A model generated the notes under the pieces. It did not search any database. It had not been told where the DNA came from and saw only the letters and a program-made list of their open reading frames with translations. Of a stretch of 21,284 nucleotides of DNA, positions 11,011-20,545 are shown piece by piece. How positions within the stretch are numbered: position 1 is the first letter of the stretch; every line of letters begins with the position of its first letter. The stretch is from Darksidea phi (Eukaryota; Ascomycota; Dothideomycetes; Pleosporales; Lentitheciaceae). Position numbers and translations under genes: made by a program. Location of the stretch: the NCBI GenBank assembly GCA_030770425.1, contig JASJFT010000347.1:9012-30295 (forward strand), written 5' to 3'.

Positions 11011-12590
11011 TATTTCTTATATTTCTACTAGTTTTAAGCGGTTATAAGTAATCGTTCCGTCTATTTCTAATTTAAGAATAGTCGTACTAGGCTTTTCTAT
11101 TCCTTAATAGTTAGGTCTTCTACTAAGTATATCTACTTATTTATTTTCTAATTCTCTAGTATATACGATCTTAATATTATAGATTATAAGGATTTATACC
11201 TATTATATCTATCTTCTAATTAATAGTTTATTTATTAAGAATCTTATTAAATTCTTATAATTTATATAAATTATAATAAAGTATTTAGATTCCTATAAAT
11301 TAGATCTCTATTCTTTTAAGACTTTAATAATTACTAGTAATTCTTTATTATAGATATTATAGTTAAGTTCTACTAGTAATATCTTCTATAAGAAGTAGTA
11401 TACTAGTCTAAGGTTTCCCTTTTTATCTTTCTATAATAGTACTACTCTTATTATATAGTCTAATATATCTATTTTAATAATTAAGGATTCTTCGGGATTA
11501 TATATATTAATTATAGGTTTCTTAATAAACTATTCTTTAATTCTTTTAAAAGCTTATCGGTACTTTTCTTTCTATTTAAAAGGTTAATCCTTTCTAGTAA
11601 GCTATATAAGGAATACTATTATTATACTCTATTATAATATTAGCTTTTAATAAAAGTTATAGAATTTTAAGAATAACTATAATTCTTTAAGATTCTTAGA
11701 CGTAGGCTATTCTTTAATTTTTTTAATCTATTTTAAGTCTACTTTAATTTCTTCTAGTCTAATAATAAATTCTAAAAACTCTATTTCTTATATATAAAAC
11801 TTATATTTCCTAGAATAAAGATATAGTTCTACTTTCTTAAGTACTTATAGGACTTTCTTTATATATTCCTTATATTCTTCTTCTATTTTAGAGTAGATTA
11901 GGATATTATCGAGGTATACTATTATAAATTAATTAAGATAATTTTATAAGATATTATTAATTTATTCTTAAAATATTATAGGTATATTCGTAAGTTTAAA
12001 AGATATTATTTAGTACTTATATAATCTCTTCTTAGTTCTAAATACTATTTTTTATTCTTTATCTTCTTTAATTTAGATTTAATAGTACGTATTTCGGATA
12101 TCTAACTATATAAACTATTTAGCTTTTCTTAGTTAATCTTATATTTCTAATATTAGAGGTAGAGGGTATTAGTTCTTAATCGTAATATTATTAAGCGCTC
12201 GGTAGTCTATATATAGTTGTAGTTTTATAATACCTTTCTTAGATATAAAGAGAACTAGATATCCTATAGATAAATTTAAATATCGGATATATCTTTTTAT
12301 AAGGTTATCTTCGAGGTATTTTATTATAATACCTTCTTCTTTCTTAGTTAACTTATAGATTAGTCCGAATCCTAGAGTTTTTTCTTTCTATAGTAGGATC
12401 GTATAATTCTAGAACTAGTACTAGAATAGGCTTTCTTTTAATTCTTTAAATAATACCTTCTATTTCTTATATTTAGAATACTAGGATCTTCCTCTTTAGT
12501 TATATTAACTCTTTCCTACGGAAATATTACTTATCGGTTCGTCTACCTAATATAGAGATTAGCTTCTTATAATTATAGTATTTCTAGGAT
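11011..12590 (-). pseudogene. pol: RT and RNase H relic, copy 2
   Basis: Formerly reverse transcriptase with its RNase H. The RT catalytic box reads YLDNIL (codons 11905-11916): the first Asp is kept and the second is Asn, a GAT to AAT change of the kind expected from TG to TA. Downstream on the minus strand RNase H (about 11130-11550) matches the Ty3/Gypsy pattern seen in copy 1. The N-terminal border is the 1.2-kb insertion at 12594. One of the few surviving TG dinucleotides (12218) falls here. Confidence 0.85.
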
Positions 12591-12593
12591 TAT

Positions 12594-13795
12594 TTAATTT
12601 AGATTTATATAGTAGGAGTTTCTTTAAAAGGTTTATATAAAATATAGTAAAAGTTTATATATAGTAGAGGTACTATACCTATATCTTATATATAATAATA
12701 GAGCTATAGAGTTATATATAGTACTATCGATTATAAGTAACGAGGTAATATTTCGAATATTAAGGTATTAGACGAGAAATAATATATAATACCAAACTAT
12801 AAAGCCTAATTAGGAGACTAATAGTAGTAGTAAGGAGTTAGTATACTAATACTACTACCTATAGTATAAAAATTATCTATAATAATACTAATATCCTACT
12901 TATATCTATCTCTTATTCTTAGCTAGCTTTCTTACTATATCTATCTCTTATTCTTAGCTAGCTTCCTTATATCTATCTCTTATTCTTAGCTAGCTTTCTT
13001 ACTATATCTATTCCTTATTCTTAACTAGCTTCCTTATCTCTTCCTTAAACTTACTATTAATACCTACTAACTATATATCTTCGTTAATAATCGTTCGCCT
13101 AATCCTTTAGTAAAACTATTAGTAGGAATTAGAGTAGAATAGGCTATTCGAGTATAGCGCTCTAAATCTTTTAAATATTATAGTAAAGCGTCCCTAGCGC
13201 TATAGATAGGAGGTACTACTAATAGGACTTCTTAATTATAATAATTATTAATATAAAACTAACTATATATTAGATATATTTAAGGAAACGAGTAGTAATA
13301 GGATTTTTATATAGCTATTAGTAGTTACCTATAATATATTCCTATCTAAGACCCTATATAACGAGGATAGGCGTTTTATTAAGAGGTAGTTATACCGTCT
13401 ACGTAGGCTAGAGGATAAGCTTATATAGGAAAGACTATTTAAAAGAGAGAAATTAGCCTTCTTAGTAAATTATCGAAGAAACTAATATCTAATATAGAAG
13501 ATAGAGCTAATATCTATAATAGATATAATACGAACGATAACGTAGAGACGGACGACGAGGATACCTAGCTAGAAAGAATAGGAGGTTTAGTATTATCGAT
13601 ATATTTAACTATCTATATATATTATTAGTAAATTAAAAGCTATTATTATTCTATAGTTACTACCTATACTATTACGTAAGATATTAAAATATTAAAATAT
13701 AATAAGATAATTAGAATTACGAAAAATATAGCTAGTCTAGAAGCTAACGTAATGTTATACTAGGTAGTAGTCTAAGCTCCTAGGGGAGGGAATTC
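12594..13795. mobile_element. 1.2-kb insertion of unknown class inside copy 2
   Basis: Copy 1 runs straight through this site, so copy 2 has gained about 1.2 kb. The flanks repeat CTAGGATTAT (12584-12593) and CTAGAATTAT (13796-13805), a possible target duplication of up to 10 bp with one mismatch. I see no long terminal inverted repeats, LTRs or poly-A tail. The left third is AT-rich with small inverted repeats, the middle holds a 2 x 67 bp tandem repeat, and the right third (13080-13560) is richer in CG and looks gene-like, but I recognise no protein. Two of the few remaining CA/TG sites (12793, 13753) are here. It could be a non-autonomous DNA transposon or one carrying captured sequence. 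Confidence 0.6.
12901..13034. repeat. Two-tier tandem repeat (2 x 67 bp, each 35 + 32 bp)
   Basis: Four units start TATATCTATCTCTTATTC or a close variant, at 12901, 12936, 12968 and 13003, with lengths 35, 32, 35 and 32. The alternation shows that a 67-bp pair was duplicated after an earlier duplication of the shorter unit. Most units contain AGCTAGCT. The fourth has small changes. The repeat lies inside the 1.2-kb insertion. Confidence 0.85.
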
Positions 13796-14060
13796 CTAGA
13801 ATTATATTCTAATCTTCTAATATTTCTATAATATCGAGTATTTCGTTTTTTTTTTCTTCTAATTATATAGGTTAAGTTTACCTCTAGTTTTATATATTAT
13901 AGATTTACTAAAGGGTTCTCCTTTAATAGTATATACTATACTAGGGTATTATTTTTTCTATTAAGAAATCTTCCTTTACTAAATAAAGTCCTTACTAATA
14001 AAGTTCTATATAGCCCTACTATTAATTAAAGTAGTAATTCTTTTTTCTAGATAGGTTCCG
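13796..14060 (-). pseudogene. pol: Protease relic, copy 2
   Basis: On the minus strand, codons 14003-14029 read LINSRAI, a stop, then N (followed by F and I), matching L(I/V)DSGATxNFI of retropepsin. The catalytic Asp is Asn (codon 14021-14023), exactly as in copy 1. It lies between the 1.2-kb insertion and the linker. Its frame differs from the copy 2 gag frame, so a small indel has occurred in between. Confidence 0.75.
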
Positions 14061-15149
14061 TAGATATAGATATAATTCTATCCTCTAGTTCCTTAAATTC
14101 TTATCTTCTTAGGCTAATATTTCGTATTAATTTTAGTCTAGATATACTTTAGATATTTATTCTTTAGATATTTATACTATAGTCTTCCTAAGATATAATT
14201 TAATAGTAAGAGTAGTCCTAGTATAATTTATATATATTCTCTTTATTATTAATTCTTAGATTATTACTATCTATATACTACTTCTAGTACTACTACTTAA
14301 ATAATTCTTTTATCGTAGTCCTTTACTAGATAGTAATTATTTTTTTTATTTTACTTCTTTATAAAGTCTATATTTTCTTTATATATATAAGATTTATATA
14401 ATCTTAAAATATACTAAATATCTTATTTTATATTATAGATCGTTCTCTTAATTAATCTTATATCTCTAATTATTATATTTTATAATAGTCGTTTATATAG
14501 GAATATATTATTTAATTACTATATATTATAGTTATTTTTAGTTAACTATCTTAGTAATATACTATATTTTCTTTTAAGTTTCTTAGTTAGGTATAAGATC
14601 TATAACGATAAAATTTTATTTAATCTATTATTTAAAATTCTTAAATAGTTAATATATTAGGTATAATCTAGACTATTCCTTATAGAGTTTCTATATTAAG
14701 AAAGATACTATTATCTTCTTAATAAATTATAGAGTTTAAGTATAAGTTATATCTAAGTCCTATATTAGTCTTATATCTTCTTTTAATAGTTATATTATCT
14801 ATAGGTATCTAGTATTTTTATATATTATAACTAGATTTTTATCTAATTTTAAGAACTTATTATTATTATTAATTATTTATAAAGGTATATTTATAATATT
14901 ATTAAAGTCTTTCTACTTCGTAGATAAGTCTTTCTTAGATACTTCTTCTTATACTTCCGGCGAGAACGAAACTCTTTTCTAAGACTTCTAAGTTATAGCT
15001 ACCCGCTATCTCTATAGCTAATAGCTAGTATTTAACTTAGTTTTATAGTATATCTTATACTAGTTATATATATAAGTCGTCTAGTATATAATATTATATT
15101 CTTATATTATAGCTATTCTATTCCTTTTACCTTACTAGATATATTAGGG
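14061..15149 (-). other. Gag-protease linker of copy 2
   Basis: Counterpart of 2111-3180. It aligns with copy 1 but contains no domain I recognise. Like the copy 1 region it lacks any ATG and is peppered with TAA/TAG. Confidence 0.5.
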
Positions 15150-16130
15150 TTTTTCTTTCTTTAGACCTAATTTATAATCTTTTACTAGGTATTCTTACTT
15201 CTTATACTTAAAGTATACTTATTTTTTATAGAGCTCTTATTTCTTAGAATTCTATCTTTCTTTCTTAGATTTTAAACTAGCCTCTAGGACTATTAGCTTT
15301 AATCTATAGTATTTTTCTTCTTTTTTCTTTTTATAGAATCCGACTTTTTCTTTCTTCTTTTAATTCTAGAGGTAGAGGTTATCGTCGATTCTAATAGCCT
15401 ATTTAATTATCTTTTATATAGTTTATAGTCTATCTATTTAAATTATTTTATATTAAATATTATTATTTAATCCTTTATAGTAATATAATATAAGAGCTAC
15501 TTCTCTTTACTATATCTTAGTAGTAAGTTACTTAAACTTAGATGTATATATAGTAGTAGACTTAGTTTATTTAAGTTATATAATCTTTTATTCTATTAGT
15601 CTTTCTAAGTCGATATTTTTAAATATAATATATAGCTTATTCTTAAAGTATTTATAGTTAAAGAAAATAACTTTAGTTTTATTACTTTAATAAGTTTTAT
15701 CTAGTCGTAATCTTTTATTTAAATAGATTTTAAACTAAGTAATAGCTCTTCCTATAAATTATATTACTATAAATAATACTTTTAAGATTTTATTAGATAG
15801 TCGTATCTTATTAAGGTCGAGATAGATTACTATATTTACTAGAAATTCTTTAAGCTTAGATTATATTTTATCAAACTTTTCTAGTTCTTCTAATTTTAAT
15901 AACTTTCTTATATACTTTTATAATTCTTTTATTAATATTATAATTTATACTTCTAATATATCCTCTTATTTCTTAAATATATACTAGTTCTTAATAACTC
16001 TTTTAAAATTCTCCGTAGTTATATTATCTTCTAGGAAGCTAAACTTATAATAGCTTCCTATCTTAGAGGTCTTAGGCTATACTACTAGTCGTATAGTAGC
16101 GCTAAGGTTAGTTCCTTCTCCTACTATTAT
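15150..16130 (-). pseudogene. gag: Gag relic, copy 2
   Basis: Formerly the structural polyprotein. A single minus-strand frame is readable from about 16130 to 15150, interrupted only by TAA/TAG that read as former Gln or Trp. It includes segments KFKxLTTKI and AIRIDDNLYL of the retrotransposon gag domain. The CCHC knuckle is at 15174-15215 with all four ligands now Tyr. Two surviving CA/TG sites (15543, 15872) lie here. The primer-binding site expected between LTR and gag cannot be recognised, because any TGG would have been mutated. Confidence 0.78.
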
Positions 16131-16163
16131 AGTTAGCTATTTCTATCTACCGGATAGTTAAGG

Positions 16164-16630
16164 TATTAAACGAGGTCTAGGCCTAATAGATTATTTAGCC
16201 TCGTTTAGGGTTTATACTTAAGATAGGAAAAGAAGAAGTTAAAATAAAGAGGTAATAGTTTAATTACGTTAATAGGTAAGAATTAATCTAGATTCGAATT
16301 AACTATATAAGAAGAAGACTATTTAAGAGATTCGTAGTTATTATATATTAATTTAGTTTTCTTAGATTTATAGCTCTACGTTTATAGATTTACTAAGCTA
16401 TAACTCTATAACTCTATTCTAATAGATCTACTAAGCTATTATATAACCCTTAGATCTATTCTTACTAAGGTATAAATCCCTTACGTAACTTCCTAATAAA
16501 GCTATTCGTACTAATTATTATTTATACTATAGTTATAATCGTTATATTCTATATTAGAACTAGTAATAGGTTTAATCTCGGGTAGCTCTTCTTACTAGTA
16601 TTCTATAGTATATATTTAATTCGTAATACT
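16164..16630 (-). repeat. 5' LTR of chromovirus copy 2
   Basis: About 467 bp, matching 8374-8839 and, inverted, 631-1071. Its right end (CGTAATACT at 16622-16630) abuts a fragment of the same LTR in the opposite orientation. As a result 16164-16307 and 16631-16772 form inverted arms of about 140 bp. Confidence 0.85.
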
Positions 16631-16772
16631 TATAGTTAATTTAAATCTAGACCGATTCCTATCTATTAATATAATTAAACTATTATCCTTTATTCTAACT
16701 CCTTCTTTCCTATCTTAAGTATAAAATCTAAACGAGGCTAAATAACCTATTAGGCTTAGACCCCGTTTAATA
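16631..16772 (+). repeat. 3'-end fragment of a forward LTR (likely copy 1's 3' LTR)
   Basis: These 142 bp match the last part of the forward LTR at about 930-1071 and end in GTTTAATA. The fragment begins directly at the outer edge of copy 2's 5' LTR. The simplest reading is that it is what remains of copy 1's 3' LTR after copy 2 inserted and some sequence was lost. A separate, older solo-LTR remnant is the alternative. Confidence 0.75.
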
Positions 16773-16897
16773 TATAGATTTAATCTTTTTAGATTATCTC
16801 GATCGTTTATATTAGATATATATAATAGATCTTTATAATCTAAATCTATATTATTATCTTTAATTATATCTATTATTTAGTTAGTAAGTTAAAATTA

Positions 16898-17134
16898 TTA
16901 AATTATAATAAAGAACTTACTAAAAGTAATTTTAAATTTATTAAAATTATAATATTTTAAACGTTTTAAATAGTATACTATTCGTAGAATATTTAGATAT
17001 TCTATAATAGTACTATTTTCGATTTTAAAGCTATTAATAATAGCTTTTATAGTAGAATCTAATTTAGTAGATTTTACTATTAGACTTCTATTAATAGAAG
17101 TAGTAATAAAGTCTTTTATAGTAATTTTTAACAT
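16898..17134 (-). CDS. 78-codon AT-rich ORF, unknown; doubtful gene
   Basis: This is the only ATG-started frame of note. The ATG survives because of one unmutated CA at 17132. The product is Lys/Ile/Asn/Phe-rich (begins MLKITIKDF) with no Cys, Trp, His or Gln, as any RIP-mutated frame would be. No domain is recognised. Several further stops follow within about 25 codons after the TAA, so a longer former frame is not evident. It lies between an LTR fragment and a minisatellite and is divergent from the hAT relic. It may be a fragment of a former gene or a chance frame. Confidence 0.25.
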   Translation of the reverse strand: MLKITIKDFITTSINRSLIVKSTKLDSTIKAIINSFKIENSTIIEYLNILRIVYYLKRLKYYNFNKFKITFSKFFIII

Positions 17135-17251
17135 TTTAATAAGATAAATAGTAGATAAATAGTAGTTAGATTATAGATAGATAGTAAATAGAAAGAGTTA
17201 TAAAAGAATATCTCTTTATATATATCTAAGAAACTAAGATTTATAATATAG
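17135..17251. other. AT-rich spacer with GATA/AAATAG motifs
   Basis: No gene seen. Short repeats of AAATAGTAG and GATAGATAG occur at about 17145-17190; similar GATA-rich sequence occurs beyond the hAT relic at about 20255-20293. I could not align the two as terminal inverted repeats. Confidence 0.35.
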
Positions 17252-17475
17252 TCTAATATTTCTAATCTTAATTTCTAATATAGATTACTAATATAGATAA
17301 TTACTAATATAGATTTTTAATCTAGATTTCTAATATAGGTTACTAATATAGATAATTACTAATATAGATTTCTAATATAGATAATTACTAATATAGATTT
17401 CTAATATAAATAATTACTAATATAGATTTCTAATATAGATTTCTAATATAATTACTAATATAGTATTCTAGATTA
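17252..17475. repeat. Minisatellite of 13- and 16-bp units
   Basis: About 16 tandem units, of the type CTAATATAGATTT (13 bp) or CTAATATAGATAATTA (16 bp). In the centre the two types alternate, giving a 29-bp higher-order period (about 17340-17430). A few units are shortened or altered. It lies 130 bp upstream of the hAT coding relic and may be its subterminal repeat region, though I cannot place the element's end. Confidence 0.85.
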
Positions 17476-17608
17476 TAAATCCTAAAGGATAAAATATCTA
17501 TTTAAGTAGAGCTTTCTTATCTTATTATTTATATAAAGCTATTTCTTTTAGTTTATTAAGTTATATAACTATATTAAGTCTTATTATATTATCCTTATAT
17601 TATTAAAA
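17476..17608 (+). other. Presumed leader of the hAT relic
   Basis: The region holds no recognisable gene. It ends in TTATTAAAA immediately before the presumed former start codon (ATA at 17609). The hAT terminal inverted repeat and 8-bp target duplication could not be identified here. Confidence 0.35.
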
Positions 17609-20221
17609 ATATCTTCTAAAGCTATTTTTACTAAAGAATATTTAAAAAATCCTAATTTAGAACTACCTAGTTTATCTAGACTAGCTAGTATTTTTAATAC
17701 TAGAAAGTTTAATTTAGAAATATTACCTTATAAAGAAAACGAAACTAGAAAGTTTAAAGCTACTTATAATTTATATAATTATTATAAAATAGAAACTTAG
17801 CCTTTAAATACTAGTAATTTAAATAATTATTTTAAAAATAAATACTTTACTTATTTAAATCCTAATTCTAGTTCTAATTTAGACGATTCTAATATAGAGG
17901 ATAATAATAGTATTAATACTATTAATAATTATTTTAATAATACTAGTAGTAATACTATAAGAAAACGGTCTAGTTTTATATCCTTTAATAAAGATAAATA
18001 TAAAGATTTATTACTAAAATATATTATTAATAATAATTTACCTTTTAGTATTATAGATAGTACTAGTTTTAAAGAATTATTAAGGTATTTAAAAGACGAT
18101 TTACCTACTATAAGTAGAGAAACTATTAGAAACGATTTATCTAGTCTTTATAATTTAGAAACCAATAAATTAAAAAAGAAAATAAATAGTATTAATAGTA
18201 AATTTTCTATTACTTTAGACGAATAGAAATCTAGTAATAATTTAGATTTTCTAGCTATTACTCTCTACTTTTATAATAATAACTTTAAATTAGAAAGCTA
18301 TTTAATAGGATTTAAAGATTTAAATTATTTAGATAATTATAGTAGTAGTAATATTTATCTAATAATTAATAAAGTTTTATTAGAATATAATATTTATAAT
18401 AAATTATTAGGAATTACTAGAGATAACGCTACTTCTATTAATAGTACTATAGAATTATTATAATATAATTATAATTTAGATTATAATATTAATATTATAG
18501 ATATAAAGTATTTCGCCTACGTTTTAAATCTAATAAGTAATAGCTTTTTAGATTATATATTCTTTAATATTAATAATAGTAAGAAATTTAATACTAATAT
18601 AAATAATATAGTAGATAGATATAATATAAATAATCTAAATTTAAATATAGATTCTAACGAATTTATAGAATATTATAAAACTATATCTATAATAGTTAGA
18701 AACTATATTAATAAATTTAAATATAATTACTATTTAAAGAATAATTTTAAAAGAATAGTAAAATAAAATTATAAAGGATTTAAAAATTTAATAAAAGATA
18801 ATAATACTAGGTAGCTATCTACTTATAATATAATTATAATATAGTTAATACGAATTATATAAAATAATACGATTAATACTTTTATATAACTCGGGTAGAG
18901 GGCTATACCTATTTATATAATTTTTAGATTTTAGCTTTATACCCCTATATATTAAAAAATAATAATAATATAATTAATAGATTTTTATATTTTAAAGAAG
19001 AGATTCTTATAGTTATTAATAAAGTTAATAATCTAGATTCTATTAGAAGAAAAATTATAAATTTAGATTCTAAAATATTAGAAAAAGATTAGATTTATTT
19101 AAAATAAATTCGAGATATATTAGAAATCTTTAGAAAACCTACTATTAAGCTATAAACTACTAATTATTCTAATAACTATTTTACTATAGTTTATATAACT
19201 AAATTATATAATAGCTTAGATAGATTAAGTAATATTAAATATAATAATCCTTTTCTTACTTTTAGATTAGAAGAAGCTAAAAAATTTTTTTTTTTTTTTT
19301 TTTTTTTTCCTAAGGAAAAGCTATATTACGTAACTATACTATTATAGGGGAGTTTTTCTACTTAATAATAAACTATATATATCTAAAGACCAGTACTAAA
19401 ATTTTAACTATAAGAAATTATTAGAATATTATCCTATATTAGATAATAATATAGAAAAGATAAAGGATTTATATCTAATAACTATATTAAATCCTCAATT
19501 TAAACTAGAAATATTAAAGAATTTAGGTTATAGTTCTACTATTATTAATAACGTTAGAAACTATTTTTATTAAATTTATAAAGAATATAAAGATAAATAT
19601 TCTAGTAATATAATAGAAAGTAATATAATAGAAAGTAATATAAATACTAGCTTTAATAGTATAGAATTAGAGAGTAGCGATAATAAATTATATATAAATA
19701 CCACTAATATTAATAATAATCTAGAAATAGAAAACGAATTTAAAATATATTTATAAGAACCTAGAATACCTAAAGATATAAATATAGAAGACTATTATAA
19801 TTCTAATAAAACTAGATTTCCTATTATTTATAAAATAGCTAAAGATTATTTAGCTATTCTATCTACTTCTAATACTAGCGAATCTACTTTTTCTAAAGTA
19901 GGTGATATAGTAACTAAAAAACGAAATAGACTATTACCTAGTACTATTAAAAAACTAATTATTTTAAAAGAAAGAAATATTATAGGAGATAAAGAAGAAG
20001 AAATAAACGATAATAAACTATTAAGTAAAAAGAAAAGAGTTAGAAAAAATAAAGAAAGAAATACTATAACTAGTAGTAGTAATAGTAGAATAAATATAGA
20101 AGAAGAATTAGAAGATAAATCTATAATAGACGTTTCTAGTTATAATAGTAAAGATAGTAATAATAGAAGTAGTTATAATAGTAGTAGTTATAATAGTAGT
20201 AGTACGGATAAATTATATTAG
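17609..20221 (+). pseudogene. hAT-family transposase relic
   Basis: Formerly a cut-and-paste transposase of the hAT superfamily, about 820 codons once the retroposon at 19287-19410 is set aside. The probable start is ATA at 17609 (former ATG, followed by TCTTCTAAA). Recognisable blocks: PFSIIDSTSFKELLRYL (about 18042); ITLDE then former Trp (first catalytic Asp 18218-18220); GITRDNA (second Asp 18422-18424); YFAYVLNL, family CFAHVLNL; ILNPQFK, where an LDP motif has Asp to Asn; and the C-terminal hAT dimerisation domain at about 19812-19975 (TSESTFSKVGD, KKRNRLLPSTI). A Ser/Asn-rich tail follows to TAG at 20219. One net indel lies near 18850-18990. Five CA/TG sites survive in the coding relic itself. 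No BED zinc finger is visible. Confidence 0.85.
19287..19410 (-). mobile_element. SINE-like poly-A retroposon, copy B (5'-truncated)
   Basis: A minus-strand body with a poly-A tail (T run to 19308), inserted in the hAT coding relic. Relative to copies A and C it lacks about 30 bp at its 5' end, a usual outcome of reverse-transcription-driven insertion. It is flanked by TAAAAAATT (19278-19286) and TAAGAAATT (19411-19419), a likely 9-bp target duplication with one mismatch. Removing 19279-19411 restores the hAT frame (EEAKKLLEYYP). One CA survives at 19391. Confidence 0.75.
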
Positions 20222-20392
20222 TTATTATATAGTAATTATAAAGTATAAAGTAAATAGTTAGATAGCTAGATAATTAGATAGATAGATAAATAAGAATATA
20301 CTATTTTTAGTAAACTAAATACTTTCTCTTTCGATTTTAGTTATTAGAAATAATCTTAGTTATTTAATATAGTTATTTAAGCTAGTTTCTAC
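20222..20392. other. Spacer after the hAT relic
   Basis: AT-rich, with a short GATA-type repeat at about 20255-20293. It presumably contains the 3' end of the hAT element, but no terminal repeat was recognised. Confidence 0.35.
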
Positions 20393-20545
20393 TTTTTTTT
20401 TTTTTTTTTTTTTCCTAAGGAAAAGCTACATTGCGTAACTATACTATTATAGGGGAGTTTTTCTACTTAACGATAAACTATATATATCTAAAGACTAGTA
20501 CTAAAATTTCAACTATATATAAAAAGAGTAGAACGCTTAACGTCG
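20393..20545 (-). mobile_element. SINE-like poly-A retroposon, copy C (least mutated)
   Basis: A minus-strand body of 132 bp (20414-20545) with a tail of about 21 A. It ends at the same CGACGTTAAG as copy A. It keeps three CA/TG sites lost in the other copies (20429, 20432, 20510), so it is the best guide to the ancestral sequence. A target duplication was not evident; on the right GGAATTAGGGTT follows directly. Confidence 0.72.

Larger units (their letters stand above)
8374..16630 (-). mobile_element. Ty3/Gypsy chromovirus copy 2 (inverted, nested)
   Basis: A structurally complete but RIP-killed chromovirus on the minus strand. 5' LTR 16164-16630, gag about 15150-16130, protease about 13999-14040, RT about 11870-12420, RNase H about 11130-11550, integrase about 10050-11010, chromodomain about 9600-9750, polypurine tract 8841-8852, 3' LTR 8374-8839. 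A foreign 1.2-kb insertion separates protease from RT. Without it the element is about 7.05 kb. Copy 1 sequence lies on both sides (ending at 8373, a 3' LTR fragment from 16631), so this copy is best explained as nested in copy 1. A clean 5-bp target duplication is not visible, and about the first 320 bp of copy 1's 3' LTR are missing. Confidence 0.85.

Noticed and set aside
12901..13034. CRISPR-like repeat array
   Set aside because: Units are directly tandem with no variable spacers, and only four units occur inside a transposon insertion.
13752..13763. ATG-started ORF on the plus strand in the 1.2-kb insertion
   Set aside because: The ATG is followed by a stop after two codons (ATG TTA TAC TAG).
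16164..16772. A 608-bp foldback or MITE with 140-bp inverted ends
   Set aside because: The arms are parts of the chromovirus LTR in opposite orientations; the arrangement is explained by copy 2 abutting a remnant of copy 1's LTR.
17252..17475. CRISPR-like or centromeric satellite array
   Set aside because: Units of 13 and 16 bp are contiguous without spacers, and the array is only about 220 bp long.
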